DNA from: Nitrospirota bacterium
GTDB lineage: Bacteria > Nitrospirota > Thermodesulfovibrionia > Thermodesulfovibrionales > Dissulfurispiraceae
NCBI GenBank assembly: GCA_015233655.1
Contig: JADFXI010000015.1
Location: forward strand, 1 to 38,233
Length of the DNA: 38,233 nucleotides
Reading direction: 5' to 3'
Position 1 is the stretch's first letter. Each line of letters starts with the position of its first letter. The notes under the pieces were generated by a model. The model worked only from the letters and a program-made list of their open reading frames with translations, did no database searches and was not told the DNA's origin. Shown here in pieces: positions 16,363 to 23,628 of this stretch. The position numbers were made by a program, and so were the translations under genes.

Positions 16363-18537
16363 TTATTGTTGTTCTATGACCCTGGGCGTTATGAAGATCA
16401 ACAGTTCGTCCGTACTCGTTGTCTTGGCATTCCTCTTGAACAGCGCTCCCAGAAGCGGTATCTTGGAAAGGCCGGGGATGTTGCTCTCACTGTCCTGATC
16501 AGTAGTTGATAAAATGCCTCCCATTACTACAGTCTCCCCGTCCTTTATCAACACCTGCGTCGAGGCCTCGTTTGTCGTTATGGACGGCAGTCCCTGCGAT
16601 GTGTTGGAGAAATCAGCCGAGTCTTTGTTCGCCACTATGGTCAGAAGAATTGTGTTGTCAGGACCGATCTGGGGTGTTACGGTAAGACCCAGTGCGGCAT
16701 CGATAAATTGGACCTGCGTACCGGAATTGGAAACAGTGGAGTAAGGAATTTTTCGGCCCTGCTTGATTACCGCCTTTTCATTATCAAGTGTCATTATCTT
16801 CGGACTCGAAACGATCTTGCCTTTACCGTTCGATTCGAGAGCCGATATTCTCAAGTCCAGCCCCAGGGTCCGCGCGGCATTAAGATAGCCGACCGTAAAG
16901 GCCCCTGTAGGCGCCCCCGATGTGCCGAGCGACACGAGTGTAGGGAAATAGCTTGCAAGGGGGTTAACAGTAGGCGTAGTACCTCCTCCCCCTCCTGTAG
17001 CGCCGGGAAGATTATTAACAGAGGTCGCACCGCTGACTGCGGTGGAAGAAGCGGAACCTACCCCATACATGGCCGATCTCGATGCATTGGGAGACAAGTA
17101 GCCGCTCCACTCGACGCCGAGTTCGTTACTGAAATTCTTTGAGACCTCGACAATCCTCGCCTCGATCAATACCTGGCGGGTAGGCTTGTCGAGTGTTTCG
17201 ACAAGCTTGCCCATTTCCTCAAGACTCGATGGAATGTCCTTAACTATTATAGAGCGGGTCCTGGGATCAGTGCTGATATTGCCCCTTGAAGTAAGTAATT
17301 TTGCTTTGTCAATCGCGTCCTTTACTTTATCGACATTCGCATAGTTGACTATAAAAATTTTTGTCTCGATATTTACAAGCTCTTTCTCGGCTGCTGCAGA
17401 CTTCTGCTCCTCCTGGTATGCTGTTTTGGTAATAATCCTGATAACATTTCCATCCACAACCTTTTCGAGCCCGAAGGTCTTCAGGATTATGTCGAGCGCC
17501 TGGTTCCAGGGCACGTCGTAAAGCTTCATGCTTATCTTCTTGCCCTTGACATCATCGGGGTTGACAACAATGTTGCAGCCGGTCATATCATAATTCAATA
17601 TTCCCATTATCGCCACAATATCGGCATCCTGCATGTCAAAGGAGACCGGCTGTTTTTTGCCTCCTCCCCTGCAGTCGCCATTCGCGGCTGTCGCAGTCTT
17701 CCCGCTCTTTGTGCCGGAAGAGGTTATATTGACGATCAACTCGTCATCAAGCGCAGCTACAGAAGCCTTCGCTCCCGGCTCCATATCAATGATAAAGCGC
17801 AGCTTATCTTTCTCCTTCCTGTATTGGATGCCTTTAACAGGCAACGCAATGTCCGAAGGCAGCGGCGCATCGGTCTCGACATCAGCGATATCAACTATGA
17901 CCCGGCCTTCTGATTTGTATACCACGGGTTCCGGGACGGTCCCGTCGCCTTTCAATACCACTGCAGCGCCATCAGCTGTCTTACTGAACCGCAGACCTGT
18001 TATTTCGTCGGCATATGCAGGTCCTGAATCCTCAGCAGCGTTTTCGTCACCATCCTCCGAAGCGCCCTCCGCTTTTTCGACGTCATGCGTATCTGCTTCC
18101 GCAGGTGCGACTGCGGCAGCCTTCCCGTCTTCTTTGATCGTCAGGAGAAGGACATTGTCCCTTACCTCGGGCGTTAGCATGGCCGGCGCCTGGAGCAATA
18201 TGTTCAGTCGCGCAACAACAGACGGTTTCAGTATCTGGATAGGGTTAATCTCGGTGACCCCTGCGCGGTCAGGATACATCTTCTCTGAAAAAAAACCGAG
18301 ACGGGCCCTTTCAATGTCCACAGTGACCCTGAATGGATCGTCAGTATGATTAATCTTATAAGTTATAGGGGCATCAGTCGTGATCCGTATTGCATGGTCG
18401 AGCACTACTATGCCGGTTATTTCAGCGTCTTTCAGAGTTTTGTCTGAGGCTTGTATTTCGGCAAGAGATGCCAGCACGATTGAAAGCGATAAAAGAAAAA
18501 CTCCGGCAAGCGCCCAACTTATCTTCTTTATCTTCAT
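16363..18537 (-). CDS. pilQ: PilQ, type IV pilus secretin
   Basis: 724 residues with a signal peptide (WALAGVFLLSLSIVLASLAEIQA). In order: two AMIN domains that bind peptidoglycan (about 33-135 and 180-275), an STN/N0 domain (about 300-385, QPVSFDMQDADIVAIMGIL), a secretin N domain (about 393-460, KIFIVNYANVDKVKDAI) and the secretin channel (about 560-724), including VIKQGRKIPYSTV and GGILSTTDQDSESNIPGLSKIPLLGALF. A glycine- and threonine-rich segment (GATGGGGGTTPT) lies just before the channel core. PilQ forms the outer-membrane gate for the pilus. It overlaps pilP by four bases and is last in pilMNOPQ. Confidence 0.96.
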   Translation of the reverse strand: MKIKKISWALAGVFLLSLSIVLASLAEIQASDKTLKDAEITGIVVLDHAIRITTDAPITYKINHTDDPFRVTVDIERARLGFFSEKMYPDRAGVTEINPIQILKPSVVARLNILLQAPAMLTPEVRDNVLLLTIKEDGKAAAVAPAEADTHDVEKAEGASEDGDENAAEDSGPAYADEITGLRFSKTADGAAVVLKGDGTVPEPVVYKSEGRVIVDIADVETDAPLPSDIALPVKGIQYRKEKDKLRFIIDMEPGAKASVAALDDELIVNITSSGTKSGKTATAANGDCRGGGKKQPVSFDMQDADIVAIMGILNYDMTGCNIVVNPDDVKGKKISMKLYDVPWNQALDIILKTFGLEKVVDGNVIRIITKTAYQEEQKSAAAEKELVNIETKIFIVNYANVDKVKDAIDKAKLLTSRGNISTDPRTRSIIVKDIPSSLEEMGKLVETLDKPTRQVLIEARIVEVSKNFSNELGVEWSGYLSPNASRSAMYGVGSASSTAVSGATSVNNLPGATGGGGGTTPTVNPLASYFPTLVSLGTSGAPTGAFTVGYLNAARTLGLDLRISALESNGKGKIVSSPKIMTLDNEKAVIKQGRKIPYSTVSNSGTQVQFIDAALGLTVTPQIGPDNTILLTIVANKDSADFSNTSQGLPSITTNEASTQVLIKDGETVVMGGILSTTDQDSESNIPGLSKIPLLGALFKRNAKTTSTDELLIFITPRVIEQQ

Positions 18538-19172
18538 CCCTCTTCCCCCCGGCGCAGTTTAAAAACAGAATCCTGTGGTCTCACAATCCCCCTGTAATCT
18601 TTCAAAAACTCCCTAATAATAACAGAATCCGGCGCGATTTTATATACCTTGCCGCTGTGCAACCCGATGATCGTACCTTCCCGCAAAGTGAAGTTCTTGC
18701 CGTCAGGTGACAAAAACAATGCGTAAAATCCGGACTTGTTCCATAAGATAGCGGTCAGCTTAAACGAGGTAACGTCATAACTTTCGAGAGGTGGAGCGCC
18801 CTTTCTCTTCTCGGTCTCAACCTGCACCAGCAAAGACGCAAATGGATCTCTTCTGCCCCTCGAGCTATATTCATAAGCAGGAGGCGCAACTGTCGTCCGG
18901 GCAGTCCCCGGCGGAGTTGCGACAGGCGCAACCTCCGGCTTCTTTGTTTCCGCAGTAACAGCTGTCTGGACGCCTTTCACCGCCGCAGGCGGGGGAGGCG
19001 CAGGAGTCACCGCTATGGGTTGCGGCTTTGGCGCAGCAGGCTGCGCAGCCTTGATCACTTTGGCAGGCTTGGAACCAGAATACATTATAAAACCTACAGC
19101 GGCAGCAATAATTATCAGAACGCCCAGGACAGCCGCCAGCAGAGTTTTGTTATTGATGGAGAGCTTTTTCAT
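18534..19172 (-). CDS. pilP: PilP, pilus assembly lipoprotein-like subunit
   Basis: 212 residues. An N-terminal transmembrane segment (LLAAVLGVLIIIAAAVGFIMY) anchors the protein; there is no lipobox cysteine, unlike the classical PilP lipoprotein. A long proline- and alanine-rich linker (about 45-100) leads to the globular domain opening with SSRGRRDPFASLL, the RDPF motif that marks PilP, then LTAILWNKSGFYALF and the C-terminal strands. PilP bridges PilN/PilO to the secretin PilQ in the periplasm. It overlaps pilO and pilQ by four bases each. Confidence 0.9.
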   Translation of the reverse strand: MKKLSINNKTLLAAVLGVLIIIAAAVGFIMYSGSKPAKVIKAAQPAAPKPQPIAVTPAPPPPAAVKGVQTAVTAETKKPEVAPVATPPGTARTTVAPPAYEYSSRGRRDPFASLLVQVETEKRKGAPPLESYDVTSFKLTAILWNKSGFYALFLSPDGKNFTLREGTIIGLHSGKVYKIAPDSVIIREFLKDYRGIVRPQDSVFKLRRGEEG

Positions 19173-19810
19173 TTCTTTTGCGCCTTCTGCTGCAGTTCCT
19201 TCTTTTCCTTCTCCGGAATCAGGGAGTATGTTATCGCCGAAAAATTCACATTAAGGCCTGTCATGCCGCGCGGGAACACCTTTGGATCGCCTGGTCGCAT
19301 CGTTATATTCGCAATATTCACAATCCTGCTTAGCGCGGTCACATTGCTGAAGAACTGGCCGAACTGATGATAAGATCCGCGCATTTCGACATCAACGGGA
19401 ATAACATAGATTTCGTTGCTCTGATGCACGCTCCTTGTCCCCGGCCTCCAGGATGCCACCTGTAAGCCTGACTTTACACCGAGTTCAGATACCTGCTTCA
19501 AAAGACCGGACACCTCTTTCTCTTCAGGGAGTTGAAGCTGCAATTCAAAGAGCTGGTCGCTAAGCCGCTTGTTGTCGGCCCGCAATTGCGGCAGGGCGGC
19601 AGTGTTTTTCTGCAAAGTCCCGATCTCGGTCATCTGTTTGCCGGTCTCCTCCTCCAGGGCTTTCTTCTCATCCAGGCCCGGGACAACCAGAAAATAGACC
19701 GTGAGCGCAATTATCAGTACAGGCGGAATGGCGAGCAGCAAATTCTTCTTGAGCGGAGAGAGTGCTTCAAGTTTTGAACCTGTCTGCGCCAAAGTTTCCT
19801 TAATATTCAT
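19169..19810 (-). CDS. pilO: PilO, inner-membrane pilus alignment subunit
   Basis: 213 residues. One transmembrane helix (NLLLAIPPVLIIALTVYFLV, about 24-43) is followed by a coiled coil (KALEEETGKQMTEIGTLQKN to SDQLFELQLQLPEEKEVSGLL) and a ferredoxin-like fold (VDVEMRGSYHQFGQFFSNVTAL). This is the PilO layout; PilO pairs with PilN and binds PilP to form the alignment complex across the inner membrane. The gene starts seven bases after pilN stops and overlaps pilP by four. Confidence 0.92.
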   Translation of the reverse strand: MNIKETLAQTGSKLEALSPLKKNLLLAIPPVLIIALTVYFLVVPGLDEKKALEEETGKQMTEIGTLQKNTAALPQLRADNKRLSDQLFELQLQLPEEKEVSGLLKQVSELGVKSGLQVASWRPGTRSVHQSNEIYVIPVDVEMRGSYHQFGQFFSNVTALSRIVNIANITMRPGDPKVFPRGMTGLNVNFSAITYSLIPEKEKKELQQKAQKK

Positions 19811-19817
19811 GACCGGG

Positions 19818-20432
19818 TCACACCTTCACCCTGAAACTGACTTTGAAATGATAGATCCTGGGTTTTTCAGCTGACTTTGCCTCCCGTTCCTTTCCTTCCT
19901 GCTCCAATGCATCCATCATTCTGGATTTTTTGGGAGCGGCCTGCTCCGCGGCTTCCCTTGATTCCTCAAGATACGTATCGGTTAGCACTGAAGAGTTCTT
20001 CAAATTGTCTATAAAAGAAACAACATCTATATTCGAAAATGCGACGCCTTCAAGGCTGATTCCGTTGTCCCTGAAAACAAGAGAAGTCAGCCAGACTGCA
20101 TCTGGAACAAGCATGTTCACTTCATCAAGGACCCGCACAGGGATGGATTGAGTATTCCGCAGCGATTCTATAAGCTTGCCTCTCGCCTCAAGTTCCTTAT
20201 TGAGCTTTTCAAGTTTTCTTATTTCATTGATCTTGGTAGAGAGCTTTGCGATAGCGGCCTTATTGGCCTCGCTCTGCTCTTTCAGTCTGGCGATCCCGCT
20301 ATGCAGCCATAGAGTTGCGCCTCCGGCAATAAGCAGGGCAGCCACGTTTGCCACGAAAAGAGACAGGAGCAGGTTCTGCGGTCCTTTTGCTTTTTTCTTT
20401 CTCTTCTCTGTCAGCAGGTTTATTCTAATCAT
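19818..20432 (-). CDS. pilN: PilN, inner-membrane pilus alignment subunit
   Basis: 204 residues. The cytoplasmic N-terminus MIRINLLTEKRKKK carries the INLL peptide that inserts into PilM. A transmembrane helix follows (LFVANVAALLIAGGATLWL, about 27-46), then a coiled coil (RLKEQSEANKAAIAKLSTKINEI region) and a periplasmic domain (IPVRVLDEVNMLVPDAVWLTSL). A lysine- and glutamate-rich insert (KKSRMMDALEQEGKEREAKS) precedes the final strand and is longer than usual. Its ATG overlaps the pilM stop by four bases. Confidence 0.93.
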   Translation of the reverse strand: MIRINLLTEKRKKKAKGPQNLLLSLFVANVAALLIAGGATLWLHSGIARLKEQSEANKAAIAKLSTKINEIRKLEKLNKELEARGKLIESLRNTQSIPVRVLDEVNMLVPDAVWLTSLVFRDNGISLEGVAFSNIDVVSFIDNLKNSSVLTDTYLEESREAAEQAAPKKSRMMDALEQEGKEREAKSAEKPRIYHFKVSFRVKV

Positions 20433-21511
20433 AGTTTGTCCCCGCCGCGACGCAAGGCAAGTCCAACAGCTACAGCCGCAATCGGGGCCATCTTCCTGAC
20501 ATACCCCGGGTCAAGCTTGTCCGAGATCTTTATGTTATTGAAAGGATCGGCGACATTAACCTGCATGCCGAGTTTTTCAGCCATCATTTCCGGGAACCCT
20601 TTTATGAGAGCTGCTCCTCCGCTCAGAATGACTTCGGACACTTCTGTCTCGTCAGCAACGCTGCTTTTGAAATATTCAAAAGAACGGTAAATCTCAGTAT
20701 AAATTTCATCCGAGGCGGACGTCATGGCGAGTTGCACGCTTTCAGGCGACACCCCGGCAACGGATTCCCCCATCTTCAGCTTCTCGGCATTCTGCCAGGT
20801 AATTTCAAGTTCCCTTTCGAGTGTTTCCGTATGATAATTGCTTCCCATTGCGCTGTCTCTCGTAAAGACCGGACGGCCCTCATGCAAGACATTTATATTA
20901 GTTTTGCTCGCGCCGACATTTACAAGGGCCACATTCTTCTTGTCCGTACCGGCATAGCAAAGCTCGTACATGTTGCTCAATGCAAAAGCATCTACATCAA
21001 GGATAAGGGCGTCCAGGCCCGCGAGTTCAATTACCTCAGCGTAATCGGAAATTACGTTCTTCTTCGCAGCAACAAGGAGCACGTCCATCTGCCCCTCTTC
21101 GTCCGCCTTGGGACCGATAATCTCAAAATCTATGTTCACATCATTAATGTCAAAGGGTATGTACTGTTCAGCTTCATACCTGATCGAAGTGCCGAGTTCT
21201 TCTGCGCTCATCGCGGGCACGGCTATTTTCTTAATAATGACCGACGAATGCCCTGACACGCCGATAACCGCTTCTCCACCCCTCGCGCCGGCCTTTTTCA
21301 AGACTTCCTTTACTGCAGCCGCCAGCCTTTTTTTATCTGTAATGTTTCCTTCGACTATAAGGTCATGGTCCAGCGGAAGAATGCTCATGAGAGACAGCTC
21401 GTAGCCGTCTTTGGCGTTGTTGAGTTGAACAGCCTTGATATAGCCTGAACCTATATCAAGTCCGATAGGGTTCTTCTTTTTAAAGTTCAACAGTTCTTTT
21501 AGAGGTTTCAT
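20429..21511 (-). CDS. pilM: PilM, actin-like pilus assembly ATPase
   Basis: 360 residues of the FtsA/PilM actin fold: GLDIGSGYIKAVQL for the first phosphate-binding loop, VIGVSGHSSVIIKKIAVP, YIPFDINDVNIDFEIIGP, LVNVGASKTNINVLHEG for the second phosphate-binding loop, and VILSGGAALIKGFPEMM near the adenosine site. PilM sits on the cytoplasmic face and binds PilN. It is the first gene of pilMNOPQ. No ribosome-binding site is apparent before its ATG (AGCGAAACG). Two candidate promoters lie upstream: a close TATAAT box and a sigma-54 element about 65-90 bases away. Confidence 0.96.
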   Translation of the reverse strand: MKPLKELLNFKKKNPIGLDIGSGYIKAVQLNNAKDGYELSLMSILPLDHDLIVEGNITDKKRLAAAVKEVLKKAGARGGEAVIGVSGHSSVIIKKIAVPAMSAEELGTSIRYEAEQYIPFDINDVNIDFEIIGPKADEEGQMDVLLVAAKKNVISDYAEVIELAGLDALILDVDAFALSNMYELCYAGTDKKNVALVNVGASKTNINVLHEGRPVFTRDSAMGSNYHTETLERELEITWQNAEKLKMGESVAGVSPESVQLAMTSASDEIYTEIYRSFEYFKSSVADETEVSEVILSGGAALIKGFPEMMAEKLGMQVNVADPFNNIKISDKLDPGYVRKMAPIAAVAVGLALRRGGDKL

Positions 21512-21522
21512 CGTTTCGCTAT

Positions 21523-21551
21523 ATTATAAAAGTATATATAAAATATATCCA
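21523..21551 (-). promoter_or_regulatory. Candidate sigma-70 promoter close to pilM
   Basis: On the minus strand TGGATA (21551-21546) is 17 bases from a perfect TATAAT (21528-21523). Transcription would begin only about five bases before the pilM ATG, giving a nearly leaderless message. The surroundings are very AT-rich, so a chance match is possible. Confidence 0.35.
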
Positions 21552-21586
21552 TTTTGAATTCCCATAGTTGCCCAAGCTCTTATGCA

Positions 21587-21602
21587 GGCAAATACCGTGC
21601 CT
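21587..21602 (-). promoter_or_regulatory. Sigma-54 (-24/-12) promoter for pilMNOPQ
   Basis: The minus strand reads AGGCACGGTATTTGCC. Against the RpoN consensus TGGCACG-N4-TTGCW, it keeps GGCACG and TTGC, with the GG and GC doublets exactly ten bases apart; only the two outer positions differ. Transcription would start near 21576, about 65 bases before pilM. The element also lies in a 7-base inverted repeat (GCAGGCA/TGCCTGC, 21584-21604). Sigma-54 control with the activator PilR is known for pilin genes in other bacteria. Confidence 0.65.
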
Positions 21603-21815
21603 GCTAATGTTACACCGCCGACCAGACGAAGAAGCTCTATTCGTGATCAGAGATAAGGCACATTACTGTTAGCCAAAATGACAGTCGGCAGAATAAAAAC
21701 GTCATAAATTTGACATTATTGTTCGTCTCAATGAGATAAACTTTAGAAAATACTCCTAAAGTGCGGCAACCCTCTGCCTAAGGGGTATTGTGCTTGACAA
21801 AGTATTATACGCTTG

Positions 21816-21844
21816 TTGACAATGAGGATGTATTATGGTAGATT
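21816..21844 (+). promoter_or_regulatory. Putative promoter of the first surface-protein gene
   Basis: TTGACA (21816-21821) and TAGATT (21839-21844) are separated by 17 bases, about 57 bases before the ATG at 21901. A second TTGACAA begins at 21794, two helical turns upstream, without a well-placed -10 of its own; it may be a duplicated binding site. Confidence 0.55.
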
Positions 21845-21900
21845 GTGGACGGTAAAAGGAGCCGCCCAATACTTTCTTGCTATTCGAAAAGGAGAATAAA

Positions 21901-23511
21901 ATGAAGAGGGGATTGAAAACATTACTGGTACTTTCTCTGTCTTTTATAATGTCTGTTATACTCATACAATGCGGAGGGGGACACGCTCCGCAAAGCACCA
22001 GTCCATCCTCATCGTCATCTTCGTCATCCAACCCTGCTTCGTTAACACTCGTATCCATAGCAGTTACTCCTGCCGCGTCCAGTATAGCAGGCGGGACAAC
22101 CCAACAATTCACAGCTACCGGGACGTATTCGGACAAGTCCACCCAGAACATATCTTCAATCGTGACATGGACTTCATCGGATGCATCGGTAGCCACGATT
22201 AACGCCACCGGCAAGGCCACATCAATAGCTGCGGGTACCACAACGATCAAAGCAACTTCATCAAGTATCGTGGGCTTTACAACGCTGACAGTTTCGACTG
22301 CCACGCTCGTATCCATCGCAGTCACACCAGCTAATCCGAGTATAGCCACCGGCACGAGTGAACAATTCACGGCAACGGGGACCTTTTCCGACAAAACTAC
22401 TCAGAACATTACATCGTCCGCAACATGGAGTTCATCAACCGTCTCCGTCGCCGCCGTAGACTCCAATGGAAAAGCCACATCGGCATCTGCCGGTGCTACT
22501 ACAATCATGGCCATATCTGGGAATGTCTCAGGCTCCACAACATTGACGGTTACTGCACCGAATACTTTGAACTCGTTGACCTACAATGTCGGCATTAATC
22601 CTACGAGCATTGCTATTGATTCAGCCGGCAATGTTTGGGTGACGGATTTCGGCGGCAACAACGTCACTAAATTAAGCTCCACAGGGACTGTCCTCGGCGC
22701 ATTCCAGGTAGGCAGCGGTCCTTACGGCATCGCCATAGATTCCATAGGCAATGTGTGGGTGACAAATTACTACTCCAATAACGTAATGGAATTAAGCGCC
22801 GCCGGAGCCCTTCTTGGAACATTCACAGTCGGTAACGGTCCGCGCGGGATCGCCATTGACTCCCAGGGAAACGTGTGGGTAGCCAACCAGGGCAGCGGCA
22901 GCCCTCTGGGAAACACCGTTACAAAGTTGAGTTCCAGCGGGGCCGCTCTCGGAACGTTCCAGGTAGGCCTCGGACCATGGGGCATTGCCGTAGATTCGCA
23001 GGGCAATGTGTGGGTATCGAATTACGGAAGCGCTGACTCTCTCGGCAGCAGTGTCACGGAGTTAAGCTCCACCGGCTCCGTACTAGGCACTTTCCAGGTA
23101 GGCAACGGTCCGCAAGGCATTGCCATAGACCCATCAGGCCATATATGGGTGGCTAACACCGGCAGTGACACGGCTGCAGGCAATACCGTCGCAGAGTTGA
23201 GTTCCAGCGGATCGCTTATAAAGACTTTTTCCGTGGGCAGTGAGCCGCGTGGCATAGCCATTGAGACATCGGGGAATGTCTGGGTGTCGAATTCCGGCAG
23301 CACAACTTCGCCCGGAAATACACTGTCAGAGTTAAGCTCCAGTGGCTCATCGCTCAATACTTTCAAAGTCGGAAACAATCCCGGCGGAATTGCGATAGAC
23401 TTCTCAGGCAATGTGTGGGTTGCAAATTATTACGACAACACAGTTACTGTTTGGAAAGGAGCGACCACAGGAAATCATTTCGTTCCCTACAATGGACCCA
23501 TTTGGCCGTAA
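21901..23511 (+). CDS. Surface lipoprotein with two Ig-like domains and a seven-bladed NHL-like propeller
   Basis: 536 residues from ATG 21901, chosen over the track start at 21877 because AAAGGAG stands five bases before it. The signal peptide ends LIQCGGG, a plausible though not perfect lipobox, then a serine run (about residues 36-45). Two bacterial Ig-like (Big_2) domains lie at about 50-134 and 135-220 (LVSIAVTP ... TTLTVS). From about 225 there are seven NVWVxNxxxNxVxxLS blades with linking GPxGIAIDSxG turns; the leading half-repeat [11 protein letters not shown] could close the ring with the last blade. The C-terminus is [13 protein letters not shown]. Likely exported and cell-surface; binding partner unknown. 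A paralogue follows immediately. Confidence 0.88.
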   Translation: MKRGLKTLLVLSLSFIMSVILIQCGGGHAPQSTSPSSSSSSSSNPASLTLVSIAVTPAASSIAGGTTQQFTATGTYSDKSTQNISSIVTWTSSDASVATINATGKATSIAAGTTTIKATSSSIVGFTTLTVSTATLVSIAVTPANPSIATGTSEQFTATGTFSDKTTQNITSSATWSSSTVSVAAVDSNGKATSASAGATTIMAISGNVSGSTTLTVTAPNTLNSLTYNVGINPTSIAIDSAGNVWVTDFGGNNVTKLSSTGTVLGAFQVGSGPYGIAIDSIGNVWVTNYYSNNVMELSAAGALLGTFTVGNGPRGIAIDSQGNVWVANQGSGSPLGNTVTKLSSSGAALGTFQVGLGPWGIAVDSQGNVWVSNYGSADSLGSSVTELSSTGSVLGTFQVGNGPQGIAIDPSGHIWVANTGSDTAAGNTVAELSSSGSLIKTFSVGSEPRGIAIETSGNVWVSNSGSTTSPGNTLSELSSSGSSLNTFKVGNNPGGIAIDFSGNVWVANYYDNTVTVWKGATTGNHFVPYNGPIWP

Positions 23512-23543
23512 GAAGTGGGAAATGGCAGCGTGTCAGGGATTGC

Positions 23544-23572
23544 TTGACATCAGAGAGCTAATTGATTAATAT
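23544..23572 (+). promoter_or_regulatory. Putative promoter of the second surface-protein gene
   Basis: TTGACA (23544-23549) is 17 bases from TAATAT (23567-23572), inside the 117-base gap between the two paralogues. The leader to the TTG start at 23629 would be about 50 bases and ends in GGGGGCTTAA. The gene may therefore be transcribed independently of the first. Confidence 0.5.
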
Positions 23573-23628
23573 GATGTTTAAGCTGTGCGCTATTAATGAT
23601 TACTGTATATGGCCTAACGGGGGCTTAA

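Larger units (their letters stand above)
21512..21900. other. 389-base regulatory region between pilM and the first surface-protein gene
   Basis: No gene is supported here. It holds the pilM -10/-35 candidate, the sigma-54 element, a dyad at 21749-21789 (AATACTCCT pairing with AGGGGTATT with one G-U pair, enclosing GGCA/TGCC), two TTGACAA words 22 bases apart, and a sigma-70 promoter for the downstream gene. The leader ends in GAAAAGGAGAATAAA before the ATG. It does not match the c-di-GMP class I or SAM riboswitch consensus as far as I can judge by eye. Confidence 0.7.

Noticed and set aside
17633-18349. 238-residue plus-strand ORF opposite pilQ
   Set aside because: Serine-rich low-complexity shadow of a gene with clear PilQ domains; no ribosome site.
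21541-21900. c-di-GMP class I or SAM riboswitch upstream of the first surface-protein gene
   Set aside because: Hairpins and a GGCAACC word are present, but the conserved core sequences of these riboswitches are not. A covariance-model scan would settle it.
21756-22394. 212-residue minus-strand ORF, and similar antisense frames at 24750-25823
   Set aside because: They lie opposite the Ig-like repeats, recur with the same period as the sense modules and share the same repetitive composition. They are by-products of periodic codon use.
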